Shown here: one piece after another, positions 30,115 to 37,382 of the stretch
Numbering within the stretch: the stretch's first letter is position 1
Layout of the letters: every line of letters begins with the position of its first letter
Assembly (NCBI GenBank): GCA_023389745.1
Contig: JAEWED010000103.1
Coordinates: 1 to 39,025, forward strand
Length of the DNA: 39,025 bases
Origin: Actinomycetes bacterium
GTDB taxonomy: Bacteria > Actinomycetota > Acidimicrobiia > Acidimicrobiales > Microtrichaceae
Direction of reading: 5' to 3'
Translations under genes and position numbers: made by a program
Notes under the pieces: model-generated
Databases searched by the model: none
Seen by the model: the letters and a program-made list of their open reading frames with translations, nothing else
What the model was told of the DNA's origin: nothing

Positions 30115-32010
30115 TCACAGGTTCGACCGGATCAGCTCGGCGAACGCCGCGGCGCCCGCGGTCTTCAGGTGCGCACCGTCGTTCGCGAACCACTCCGGGT
30201 GCGCCGAGGCGAGGCTGTACCAGTCCACGAGCACGGCGTTGGGGTGGCGCTGCGCCGCGGCGGCGAGCCGCTGGTTGACCAGGTCCTGCCACGGACGGGC
30301 GACCCTGGCGTTGACGAGCAGGACCTTGCGGTCCCCCGCGATCTCCATCAGCCGGTCTAGGTCGCCGTCGGTGAACGTGCCGTTGGTGCCGGCGTGCACG
30401 ACCAGCGGTCCGGGGATCAGGCCCTCGCTCTCGTACCAGCTGACGACGTTGAGGACGGAGTCGAACTGGCGGCCGACCTTCGCGTCGACTCGCATGCCCG
30501 GCATCGCCGAGGTCAGCGCCCCCGACGCACCCAGCATGACCGAGTCGCCGACCGCCACCGCGTTCGTGCCCTGCGGCGCGACGGTGGTCGTCGCCGCCGG
30601 CGCGCTCGTCGCGGTGTCGCCGACCGTCGCGGTGGTCGCCGGCGCCGCGGTGGTCGTGGTGGTCGTCGTGTCGGTCGTGACCGGGGCATCGGGGTCGTCA
30701 CCGGGATCGGCGATGCCCGAGTCCTCGAAGCCGGCGGCGTCCTCGAGGCCGGCCATGGCGAGCTGCTCGCGGTCCGGGCTGTGCGTGGCGCCGTAGAGCC
30801 CGACGGTCAGCACGACGAGCAGGACGGCGAAGACGCCACCCACGGTCATGCCACGGCGGATGAGGGCGTCGCGCCGCACTCCGGTCGCGGTGCGCAGGTC
30901 GCGCCACCAGTCGCCGAGCACGCCCTTGCGCAGCGGCTGTTCGACGTATCGGTACGACAGCTCCGCGGCGCCGACGGTCAACGCCATGCGCAGGATGAAC
31001 AACGGCAGGCCGCTCAGCGGCACGTCCTGGTCCGGCCGCGTCACCTGGAAGATCGGCCAGTGCCACAGGTAGAGGGCGTAGGAGCGCATGCCGATCCACA
31101 CCAGCGGTGCCCAGCCCAGGACCGACGACAGCCGGGCGGCAGGGTGCACCAGCACGGCGATCACCGCGATGCAGACCAGGTCGAGCAGCAGGAAGCCGCC
31201 CCGGTAGATGAACGGGTCGTACGCGTTCACCCGGACCATGAACCAGCCGATGACGACCAGGCCGACGCCACCGATCAGGTCGAGGGTCGGCCCTGCCCGC
31301 CGGGCAGCGGGGCGGGTCGCGGTCCACGGCTTCCAGACCATCGCGAGCAGCACACCGATCAGCAGGCCCGCGGCCCGGGTGTCGGTGCCGTAGTAGATGC
31401 GCGAGGTGTCGGCGCCCTCGTCGAAGAGCAGCGCCATCTCGATCGCCGAGGCGAGCGCCACGACCAGCACCACGGTGCGGGTGCGCCGATGGCCGAGCTT
31501 GGCCAGCCCGGCCACGAACAGCGGAGGGAACAGCAGGTAGAACTGCTCCTCGACCGCGAGGGACCACAGGTGCATGAGCAGCGGCGGCCGGCCCGACTGC
31601 ACGAAGTAGGACTCGTCGAGGAAGATCTGCCACCAGTTGCTGACGTAGAAGAGCGCGGCGAGCACGTCGCCGCCCATGCGCCCGGCAGCGTCGCGGTACA
31701 CCAGCAGCGCCGCCCCGGACACCACGGCGAGCAGCAGGTACAGCGCCGGCAGCAGCCGTCGGGCCCGCCGCACCCAGAAGTGACGCATGTCGACCGCGCC
31801 GCTCTGGGCGCGTTCCTCGAGCAGCAGCGTGGTGATCAGGAAGCCGCTGACGACGAAGAAGACCTCGACGCCGAGGAAGCCGCCCGGCATCCACTTCGCG
31901 CCGGCGTGGTACAGGATGACCGCCAGCACCGAGATGGCGCGGAGGCCATCGAGCGATGGCTGATATCCGAGTTTCCTCGGCGCGACCCGCCGTTCCACCG
32001 CTACTGCCAT
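30115..32010 (-). CDS. OafA/YrhL-type membrane acyltransferase with C-terminal SGNH domain
   Basis: The 631-residue protein begins with LGYQPSLDGLRAISVLAVILYH, followed by VEVFFVVSGFLITTLL and HLWSLAVEEQFYLLFP: the acyltransferase-3 signature, with about ten membrane helices. A Thr/Ala-rich linker (about residues 425-475) leads to an SGNH-hydrolase-like domain: AVGDSVMLGAS (block I, Ser), VVHAGTNG (block III) and DGAHLKTAG (block V, Asp/His). Such proteins O-acetylate peptidoglycan or surface glycans, as OatA does. The ATG at 32010 has GGGAG 5 nt upstream; the ATG at 32022 is less likely. It lies between eno and the repeat element. Confidence 0.93.
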   Translation of the reverse strand: MAVAVERRVAPRKLGYQPSLDGLRAISVLAVILYHAGAKWMPGGFLGVEVFFVVSGFLITTLLLEERAQSGAVDMRHFWVRRARRLLPALYLLLAVVSGAALLVYRDAAGRMGGDVLAALFYVSNWWQIFLDESYFVQSGRPPLLMHLWSLAVEEQFYLLFPPLFVAGLAKLGHRRTRTVVLVVALASAIEMALLFDEGADTSRIYYGTDTRAAGLLIGVLLAMVWKPWTATRPAARRAGPTLDLIGGVGLVVIGWFMVRVNAYDPFIYRGGFLLLDLVCIAVIAVLVHPAARLSSVLGWAPLVWIGMRSYALYLWHWPIFQVTRPDQDVPLSGLPLFILRMALTVGAAELSYRYVEQPLRKGVLGDWWRDLRTATGVRRDALIRRGMTVGGVFAVLLVVLTVGLYGATHSPDREQLAMAGLEDAAGFEDSGIADPGDDPDAPVTTDTTTTTTTAAPATTATVGDTATSAPAATTTVAPQGTNAVAVGDSVMLGASGALTSAMPGMRVDAKVGRQFDSVLNVVSWYESEGLIPGPLVVHAGTNGTFTDGDLDRLMEIAGDRKVLLVNARVARPWQDLVNQRLAAAAQRHPNAVLVDWYSLASAHPEWFANDGAHLKTAGAAAFAELIRSNL

Positions 32011-32104
32011 CAGGTCTCCCATTCTGGCCCAGCCGGCGGCGGCTGCGGAGCCAACGCCGCCATGCGACCGACGGGCGTGGCGACGTCCGGGTCACCTGCT
32101 GCGC

Positions 32105-32275
32105 GGCGCTTCCGCGGAACCGGTCGAGCCTCAGGGCGCGCTGGGTCCGCGGGGTGTGTCCTGAAGCCGAGTTGCGACGAAACGAGACTGGTTCGACCGC
32201 CCGGTTTCGTTCCAAGTCGGCGCGGGAGTGCACTCGACACTCGGGCTCGCCGGCGCTCGCGCTTCCGCGGAAGCG
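32105..32275 (+). repeat. MITE/REP-like palindromic element, copy A (~171 bp)
   Basis: This segment is nearly identical to 34236-34404 in the same orientation. Its ends are inverted: the left end carries CGCTTCCGCGGAA...CCGGTCGAGCC and the right end carries the reverse complement, closing with CGCTTCCGCGGAAGCG. An inner imperfect hairpin pairs TTGCGACGAAAC with GTTTCGTTCCAAG. It encodes no plausible protein. It fits a miniature inverted-repeat element or a large REP element. Confidence 0.75.
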
Positions 32276-32341
32276 CCCTCCGAGCGGGCCGTCTGGCATC
32301 CGGCGATAGGTGACATCGCTCGGCGACTGAAACCCGGGAAG

Positions 32342-32347
32342 TAGCGT
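32342..32347 (+). promoter_or_regulatory. -10 box TAGCGT before the 87-aa gene
   Basis: TAGCGT is followed by 9 nt and the ATG at 32357, with no clear ribosome-binding site, similar to other leaderless starts in this window. Confidence 0.3.
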
Positions 32348-32356
32348 GCTCGGGGC

Positions 32357-32620
32357 ATGTGGTCGAGCACGTCGCCTCCGAGTCGCTGGAAGGTCACGCT
32401 CGCGGATGGCTCTGTCGCAGAAGTTTGGGCTGACGCCGTTGAAGGGCTGTCCGGCCCCGAGGACGGCCGTGGCTACCTGTTCTCGAACCTCGTAGATGTG
32501 GCGCCGTCGGAGCAGGCCGCCTTCGAGGTGAATGCCCGGACGCCCACGAGGCCGGAGCGAGTATCGGTCACGGTCGCTCGATTCCCTCGCAACGCCGTAC
32601 TTGAGGTGATCAGCTGGTAG
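32357..32620 (+). CDS. Small hypothetical protein (87 aa)
   Basis: The sequence RWKVTLADGSVAEVWADAVE, GYLFSNLVDV and RVSVTVARFPRNAVLEV has regular beta-strand alternation and reads like a real small beta protein. I do not recognise the family. A -10 box upstream fits the ATG at 32357. It lies just downstream of repeat copy A, in a segment of small hypothetical genes. The following 32621-32813 shows no convincing gene. Confidence 0.55.
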   Translation: MWSSTSPPSRWKVTLADGSVAEVWADAVEGLSGPEDGRGYLFSNLVDVAPSEQAAFEVNARTPTRPERVSVTVARFPRNAVLEVISW

Positions 32621-32813
32621 CGGCTGATGCTGCAGCGGCCGGAAGAGCCGTCACCGATGTGCCGATCAGCCTCGATCGCGAGCGCCGCCGAGCCGGCGAT
32701 AGGGGATACCGGGCTTCGATCCCGCTTCGCCAGTCCGCCGCATCGCGCCCGGAGTCCTGAGTGCTCCCTGCGGCACTGACACTGGACGGCGACTCAGCGC
32801 CTCTCGCGCCTAC

Positions 32814-33179
32814 TCAGGACTTGCCTCTGCAGTCGGAGCGGTCGGGCATCTTGCTCACGTCTCGCGCCGCGACCGTCTCCGGCTCGTCGTGCACGACCGG
32901 ATCAGGCACGCGTACCCACACGCACGAACCGACGACAAGCGCATCCTCATCCTTGGTGTCGTAGGGATAGCAGCCCACGCGGAACTCGAGGAGGCGATCG
33001 TTGGTGGAGAAGCAGACCTCGTCTGCGGAGATCGACTCGACATACGCCACGATCCGAGGGTCGGCTTGGTCGTTGCACGCAGTGGCGTTCGCAGCTGCGA
33101 CTGCCGCAAGCACGAACACGACGGGCCTGACACACCTGCGAAGTCGAGAGGGCCGAGACTTTCGCTCGATCGCGCGCAT
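32814..33179 (-). CDS. Hypothetical secreted protein or lipoprotein (121 aa)
   Basis: The N-terminus is basic (MRAIERKSRPSRLRR) followed by a hydrophobic stretch VVFVLAAVAAANATAC, which looks like a signal peptide with a possible non-canonical lipobox ending in Cys. The mature part has RIVAYVESISADEVCF, LLEFRVGCYPYDTKDEDALV and VVGSCVWVRVPDP, with several Cys that could form disulfides. I cannot name the family. The ATG at 33179 places the signal peptide well; an ATG at 33218 would add 13 residues. Confidence 0.5.
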   Translation of the reverse strand: MRAIERKSRPSRLRRCVRPVVFVLAAVAAANATACNDQADPRIVAYVESISADEVCFSTNDRLLEFRVGCYPYDTKDEDALVVGSCVWVRVPDPVVHDEPETVAARDVSKMPDRSDCRGKS

Positions 33180-33662
33180 CGAGATGTCATAGCCGCCAGC
33201 GACCCGGGACTCGAGCATCCTGACCAGATGGGGTGGGAACCGGCCACGCCCAAACCGGCCTTAGGGGCTACTCGGATACTCGATCGTCTGGGTCGCGTCC
33301 CGCACGACGACGCGTCCCCACCGTCCCAGCTCATCGAGCGGCTGTCGCAGTTGGCGTGTTGCCACCACGCGATCACATTTGACGCGGTCGACCACTGCTC
33401 TGTTCTGATCATGGCGGATACGGCTCTGTCGTGGGCGCCGCCGATCATGTTCGCCAACGTCCCGGCGCAGCCGACCGCGCGCCTCTGATCGTCCCCCAAC
33501 GGCTCGTTCACATCTGAAGAGTACCGAGCGAGGCAACCTTCAGTCCGTCCAGGAGCGCTGTAGTCCCGGCGCTATCGGGCGCCCGCAGGCAGTCTGCGCC
33601 AATGGAGGTCGGTGGGCGTCTGGCTGCCAGACTGACCCTATGGCACTCACCTTCCAGGTCAG

Positions 33663-34169
33663 ATGACCAAGGTCCGCTCAGTCATCTGTTCGATAGTGGT
33701 GGTGGCCGCCGCTCCGGTGAGTTGGGCGCTAGTGCTCTTTCCGGGGAGCTGGGAAACGCTGCGCTGGTTGGTCCTGCCAACCGGAGCGACCGGGCTGCTG
33801 CTCTTTCTCACGGCGCTTCTGTCGGTCGTCGCCGACAGAGGGAATCGGAGTTTGCCCTTGGGTGAACAGGTGCAGGCTCTGAGAGATCACCCCTTGTTGG
33901 GATTGGGAACGCTGGTGTGCTTTGCGGCCCTCAGCGTCGCCACCGTCCGGGGCTTCTCCGGACCCGGAGCCCCCGTCGAGGAACTCGGCATCAGGTACTT
34001 CGACGATCACGGCGTCCGCACGCTGGCAACTGCAGAGCAATGGATGCGAGCCCACGCTTGGCTCTTCATATTCGGCTGCGCCTTTGGCGCGATGGGTGCC
34101 TACACGGCTCGATCGTTGTTCGATGTCCTAGATCGCCAACTCAGGTCGAGGCCCTCCGCGGCCGCGTAG
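33663..34169 (+). CDS. Hypothetical four-helix membrane protein (168 aa)
   Basis: Four hydrophobic segments are visible: SVICSIVVVAAAPVSWALVLF, LVLPTGATGLLLFLTALLSVV, LGLGTLVCFAALSVATV and AHAWLFIFGCAFGAMGAYTA. The loop between TM3 and TM4 (VEELGIRYFDDHGVRTLATA) is soluble. I do not recognise the family. The ATG at 33663 fits the first helix; there is no strong ribosome-binding site. The gene-free stretch before it (33219-33662) holds no ORF I can support. Confidence 0.55.
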   Translation: MTKVRSVICSIVVVAAAPVSWALVLFPGSWETLRWLVLPTGATGLLLFLTALLSVVADRGNRSLPLGEQVQALRDHPLLGLGTLVCFAALSVATVRGFSGPGAPVEELGIRYFDDHGVRTLATAEQWMRAHAWLFIFGCAFGAMGAYTARSLFDVLDRQLRSRPSAAA

Positions 34170-34235
34170 GGAGCTGCCACCTCCGAAGTGCTCCGCTGCC
34201 CACACCCGGCGTTGTGGGACACCGTCACTCCGGCC

Positions 34236-34404
34236 GGCGCTTCGGCGGAAGCGTCGAGCCTCAGGGCGCGCTGGATCCGCGGGTGTGTCCTGACGCCGAG
34301 TTGCGACGAAACGAGAGTGGTTCCACCGCCCGGTTTCGTTCCAAGTCGGCGCGGGAGTGCACGCGACACTCGGGCTCGCCGGCGCTCGCGCTTCCGCGGA
34401 AGCG
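34236..34404 (+). repeat. MITE/REP-like palindromic element, copy B (~169 bp)
   Basis: This is the second copy of the element at 32105-32275, in the same orientation, with only about a dozen differences and two 1-bp gaps by eye. It keeps the end palindrome CGCTTCCGCGGAAGCG and the inner hairpin. It lies between the membrane protein gene and the second P450 gene; the rest of 34170-34508 shows no gene. Confidence 0.75.
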
Positions 34405-34508
34405 GCCCTGCAGGGATGGCCGAAGTGCCGTTCCGGGGCACCCGCGAGACTTCTCCTCAGTTTCCGAGCGTGGAGACTTGCTCCATCTGTCTCACCTTGC
34501 TGCCGAAC

Positions 34509-35693
34509 TCAGCGAGGCTCGAGCCGCACGGTGAAGGACCGGACCGCGCGGGCGAAGATGTTCGGTTCCACGTCGGGCTCGACGACCACGACCGGTGCCC
34601 TGAAACGGCGGGTCAGTTCGCCGAAGAGCAGCTGCAGCTCGAAGCGGGCCAGGTTGGCGCCGACGCAGAAGTGCGTACCGTGTCCGAAGGCCAGGTGCGG
34701 GTTGGTCGCCCGGGTGACGTCGAAGCGGAACGGGTCGGCGAACACCGCCTCGTCACGGTTCGCCGACGGGTACAGCAGGATCACCCGGTCGCCCTCGGCG
34801 ACGTCCTGGTCGCCGATGCGGGCGTCGGTCGCCGCCGTGCGGAAGAAGTTGTTGAGGGGCGTCACCCAGCGGATGACCTCCTCGACGGCGCCGGGCACGA
34901 GCGAGGGGTCCTCGGCCACCCGGTCCCACTGGTCGGGGTGGTCCGCGAAGACCCGCAGCCCGTGGCTGATCGCGGTGCGGGTGGTCTCGGCACCGCCGGC
35001 GATGAACAGCCCGGTCTCGTGCAGCAGCCGGCGGTCGGTGTAGCCCACGCGGTCGCCCATGTCGGCGTGCACCCACACCGACACCAGGTCGTCCGCCGGA
35101 CAGCCCCGACGTTCGGGCACGACCTCGCCGAGCAGCTCGACGAACTCGGCGATCGCCGTGCCGAGCCCGATCAGGGCGGCCTCGTCGTAGGACGCCGCGT
35201 CGAAGCGCATGATCGACTCCGACCAGCGCTGCACGTCGCGCCAGCGCTCCTCGGGGAAGCCGAGCAGTCGGGCGATCAGCCGGCTGGGCAGCGGTGCGGC
35301 CAGGCCGCTGACGACCTCGAGCTCGCCGTCGTCGCCGATCCCGTCGAGCAGCTCGTCGATCGTGGCCCGCAGCCACGGCTCGTGCTCCCGACTGGCCCGC
35401 GGCGTGAAGCGGTTCGACACCAGTCGCCGGTTCCGCAGGTGCTCGGGGTCGTCCGAGGAGATGATGTTGTTCTCCTCGGGCGCCCACCACGAGCGGTAGC
35501 CGCGCCCCGAGACGAACGTCGCACTGTCACGCTCGACCGCCAGCAGGTCCGCGTGGCGCGACACCGCCCACAGCCCGTTGCGCTCGTCGCGGTAGACGGG
35601 CTCGTGGTGGCGCATCCAGGTGAACGCCTCGTGGGGATCACCCCGGTAGAACTCGGGATCCAACAGGTCGACGTCGGGTCGGGCGGCGCACAT
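34509..35693 (-). CDS. Cytochrome P450 (CYP125/CYP142-like)
   Basis: The 394-residue P450 has I-helix IAGGAETTRT (residues 231-240), ExxR in EEVIR (Glu272, Arg275) and the heme loop LAFGHGTHFCVGANLAR with Cys343. The N-terminal part (RNGLWAVSRHADLLAVERDS, DDPEHLRNRRLVSNRFTPRA) resembles CYP125/CYP142 enzymes, which oxidise steroid side chains; this is a weak resemblance from memory. No redox partner gene is nearby. It is divergent from a methyltransferase gene, with paired ATACAAGT repeats between them. Confidence 0.95.
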   Translation of the reverse strand: MCAARPDVDLLDPEFYRGDPHEAFTWMRHHEPVYRDERNGLWAVSRHADLLAVERDSATFVSGRGYRSWWAPEENNIISSDDPEHLRNRRLVSNRFTPRASREHEPWLRATIDELLDGIGDDGELEVVSGLAAPLPSRLIARLLGFPEERWRDVQRWSESIMRFDAASYDEAALIGLGTAIAEFVELLGEVVPERRGCPADDLVSVWVHADMGDRVGYTDRRLLHETGLFIAGGAETTRTAISHGLRVFADHPDQWDRVAEDPSLVPGAVEEVIRWVTPLNNFFRTAATDARIGDQDVAEGDRVILLYPSANRDEAVFADPFRFDVTRATNPHLAFGHGTHFCVGANLARFELQLLFGELTRRFRAPVVVVEPDVEPNIFARAVRSFTVRLEPR

Positions 35694-35736
35694 GGGTCCC
35701 GAGTCTGCTCCGTCCGGCGCTTCCCCGGCGAGACCT

Positions 35737-35755
35737 ATACAAGTTCAATACAAGT
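35737..35755. promoter_or_regulatory. Paired direct repeats ATACAAGT, 11 bp apart
   Basis: ATACAAGT occurs at 35737-35744 and 35748-35755. The 11-bp period places both copies on one face of the helix. They lie in the divergent promoter region of the P450 gene (start 35693) and the methyltransferase gene (start 35772), just upstream of the latter's -10 box, which suggests a regulator binding site. Confidence 0.45.
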
Positions 35756-35758
35756 GGG

Positions 35759-35764
35759 TAGGGT
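35759..35764 (+). promoter_or_regulatory. -10 box TAGGGT of a leaderless methyltransferase transcript
   Basis: TAGGGT is followed by 7 nt and the ATG at 35772, with no ribosome-binding site. Confidence 0.4.
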
Positions 35765-35771
35765 CATCGGC

Positions 35772-36572
35772 ATGGGAGCACGACGTGGTGACCAGTGGGA
35801 CCCCGACACGTACCGCCGGTTCGCCGACGATCGGGCCCGCCCGTTCCACGACCTCGTGTCGCTGATCGAACCGGTGCCGGGCGGCTCGCTGCTCGACCTG
35901 GGCTGCGGCACCGGCGAGCTGACCGCGCAGGCTGCCCGGAACCTCGGTGTCGCGACGGCGGTCGGCATCGACAACTCCCCCGAGATGTTGGCCGCGGCAC
36001 CGCAGGGCGATCGCGGCCTCGACCTCCGGTTCGAGCTCGCCGACATCGGCTCGCTCGACCGGCGCCCGCCGGTCGACGTCGTCCTGGCGAACGCGTCGTT
36101 GCAGTGGCTGGCGGACCACTCGGCGGTGCTGGCCGACTGGGTGGCGCACCTGCGTCCCGGCGGGCAGCTCGCCGTGCAGGTCCCGTCGAACGCGACACAT
36201 CCGTCGCACACGACGATCACCGACGTGCTGCACGAGCAACCCTGGTTCGACGAGCTCGGCGGGCACCCTCCCGAGGACCCCGTCGCCGCCTCGGTGCTCG
36301 GCCCCGCCGAGTACGCCGAGCTGCTGTGGTCGCTCGGCGCCACCGAGCAGCTCGTGCGGCTCCAGGTGTACGGCATGGAGCTCGCCGGTCCCGACGCCGT
36401 CGTCGACTGGACCTCGGGCACCGCGCTGGTCCGGGTCCGCCGGGTGCTGCCACCCGAACGCTACGAGGCGTTCGTGGCGCGCTACCGCGAGCTCCTCGCC
36501 GAACGCCTCGGCCACCGGACGCCGTACTACTACGCCTTCCAGCGCATCCTCATGTGGGCTCGGTTCGCCTGA
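35772..36572 (+). CDS. tam: Trans-aconitate 2-methyltransferase-like SAM methyltransferase
   Basis: The 266-residue protein matches Tam: WDPDTYRRFADDRARPFHDL at the N-terminus, LLDLGCGTGELTAQAA (SAM motif I), VGIDNSPEML, DVVLANASLQWLADHSAVL, LRPGGQLAVQVPSN and a C-terminal YYYAFQRILMW. Tam methylates trans-aconitate, a by-product that inhibits aconitase. The ATG at 35772 is supported by the -10 box and by the conserved N-terminus. It is convergent with the following gene. Confidence 0.92.
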   Translation: MGARRGDQWDPDTYRRFADDRARPFHDLVSLIEPVPGGSLLDLGCGTGELTAQAARNLGVATAVGIDNSPEMLAAAPQGDRGLDLRFELADIGSLDRRPPVDVVLANASLQWLADHSAVLADWVAHLRPGGQLAVQVPSNATHPSHTTITDVLHEQPWFDELGGHPPEDPVAASVLGPAEYAELLWSLGATEQLVRLQVYGMELAGPDAVVDWTSGTALVRVRRVLPPERYEAFVARYRELLAERLGHRTPYYYAFQRILMWARFA

Positions 36573-36598
36573 GTCGGGCGGCGGACGCCCGTCGGCGG

Positions 36599-37369
36599 TC
36601 AGTTGCCGCCGAGACCCAACCAGGCGGCAGCGACGTCGGCGTCGCCGAGCACCTCGAGGGCGTCGTCGGGGACGTCGCGGCCCCACACGCGCAACAGGAG
36701 CTGCTCGGCGGTGCCGCGCACCGCGGCGTCGCCCTTGCGGTGCTCCCGATCGAGCACGTACTCGCCGTCGACCACCTCGAGGGTCCACTCCCCCTCGGTG
36801 TCGGTGCAGTGCAGATGGGCGCTGCCAGCGGGCGGCAGCTGCAACCCGTCGCGCTGCACGAGCCTCGGCACGATGACGCCGAAGTACTCGTCGACCCCGT
36901 CGGCCGCGAGCGCGGCTCCGATCGGGCCGATCACCCCGAGCGCCGCCTCTGCGTCGCGACGGTGCAGCGAGGTCTCATGCGTCTGACGACGGGTCCAGAC
37001 CGAGACCGTCGGCGCCTCGATCGGGAACGGCGTCCACGTCGGGGCGTCGGGGGCCCGCTCGTCGAGCGCGTCGGCCAGCGCGTCGGCACCCTCGGCGAAC
37101 CACGACGCCAGCACGTCGTCCGCGATCTCGCGGTGCAGGTCCTGCCACCGCGTCGTCGGTTCAGCGGCGGTGCCGACGCACTCGGCCGCCCACCGGTGGA
37201 TGGTGCCGAGGTGCACGACGAGGTCTCGCAGCGCCCAGCCCGGACAGTCGGGCACCGCTGCGTCCAGCGGGCCCGACGCCGCCAGCTCGGCGAGGCGCGC
37301 CGAGTCGGCGCGGAGCTGCCCCGTGCCGGCGACGGCAGGCCGATCCGAGGCCGAGGAGCGGTCCGACAT
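36599..37369 (-). CDS. Maleylpyruvate isomerase family (DinB_2/MDMPI), mycothiol-dependent type
   Basis: The 256-residue protein has the MDMPI N-terminal DinB-like bundle: LAELAASGPLDAAVPDCPGWALRDLVVHLGTIHRWA with the metal-binding His, later RRQTHETSLHRRDAE with His-x3-Glu/His ligands. It ends with the MDMPI_C strands DTEGEWTLEVVDG and DAAVRGTAEQLLLRVWGR. Members use mycothiol or are unassigned (TIGR03083 type). The ATG at 37369 follows the inositol-phosphate synthase gene by 13 bp on the same strand. That enzyme makes the inositol part of mycothiol, which supports a thiol-related role. Confidence 0.9.
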   Translation of the reverse strand: MSDRSSASDRPAVAGTGQLRADSARLAELAASGPLDAAVPDCPGWALRDLVVHLGTIHRWAAECVGTAAEPTTRWQDLHREIADDVLASWFAEGADALADALDERAPDAPTWTPFPIEAPTVSVWTRRQTHETSLHRRDAEAALGVIGPIGAALAADGVDEYFGVIVPRLVQRDGLQLPPAGSAHLHCTDTEGEWTLEVVDGEYVLDREHRKGDAAVRGTAEQLLLRVWGRDVPDDALEVLGDADVAAAWLGLGGN

Positions 37370-37382
37370 CAGGGCCGGCCGA

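Noticed and set aside
32690..32760. A tRNA-like T-arm pattern (CGGGCTTCGATCCCG)
   Set aside because: No acceptor, D or anticodon stems can be formed around it in either orientation.
33228..33488. An 86-codon plus-strand ORF and an overlapping minus-strand ORF between the secreted protein and membrane protein genes
   Set aside because: Neither has regular secondary structure, a ribosome-binding site or a recognisable motif, and they overlap one another.
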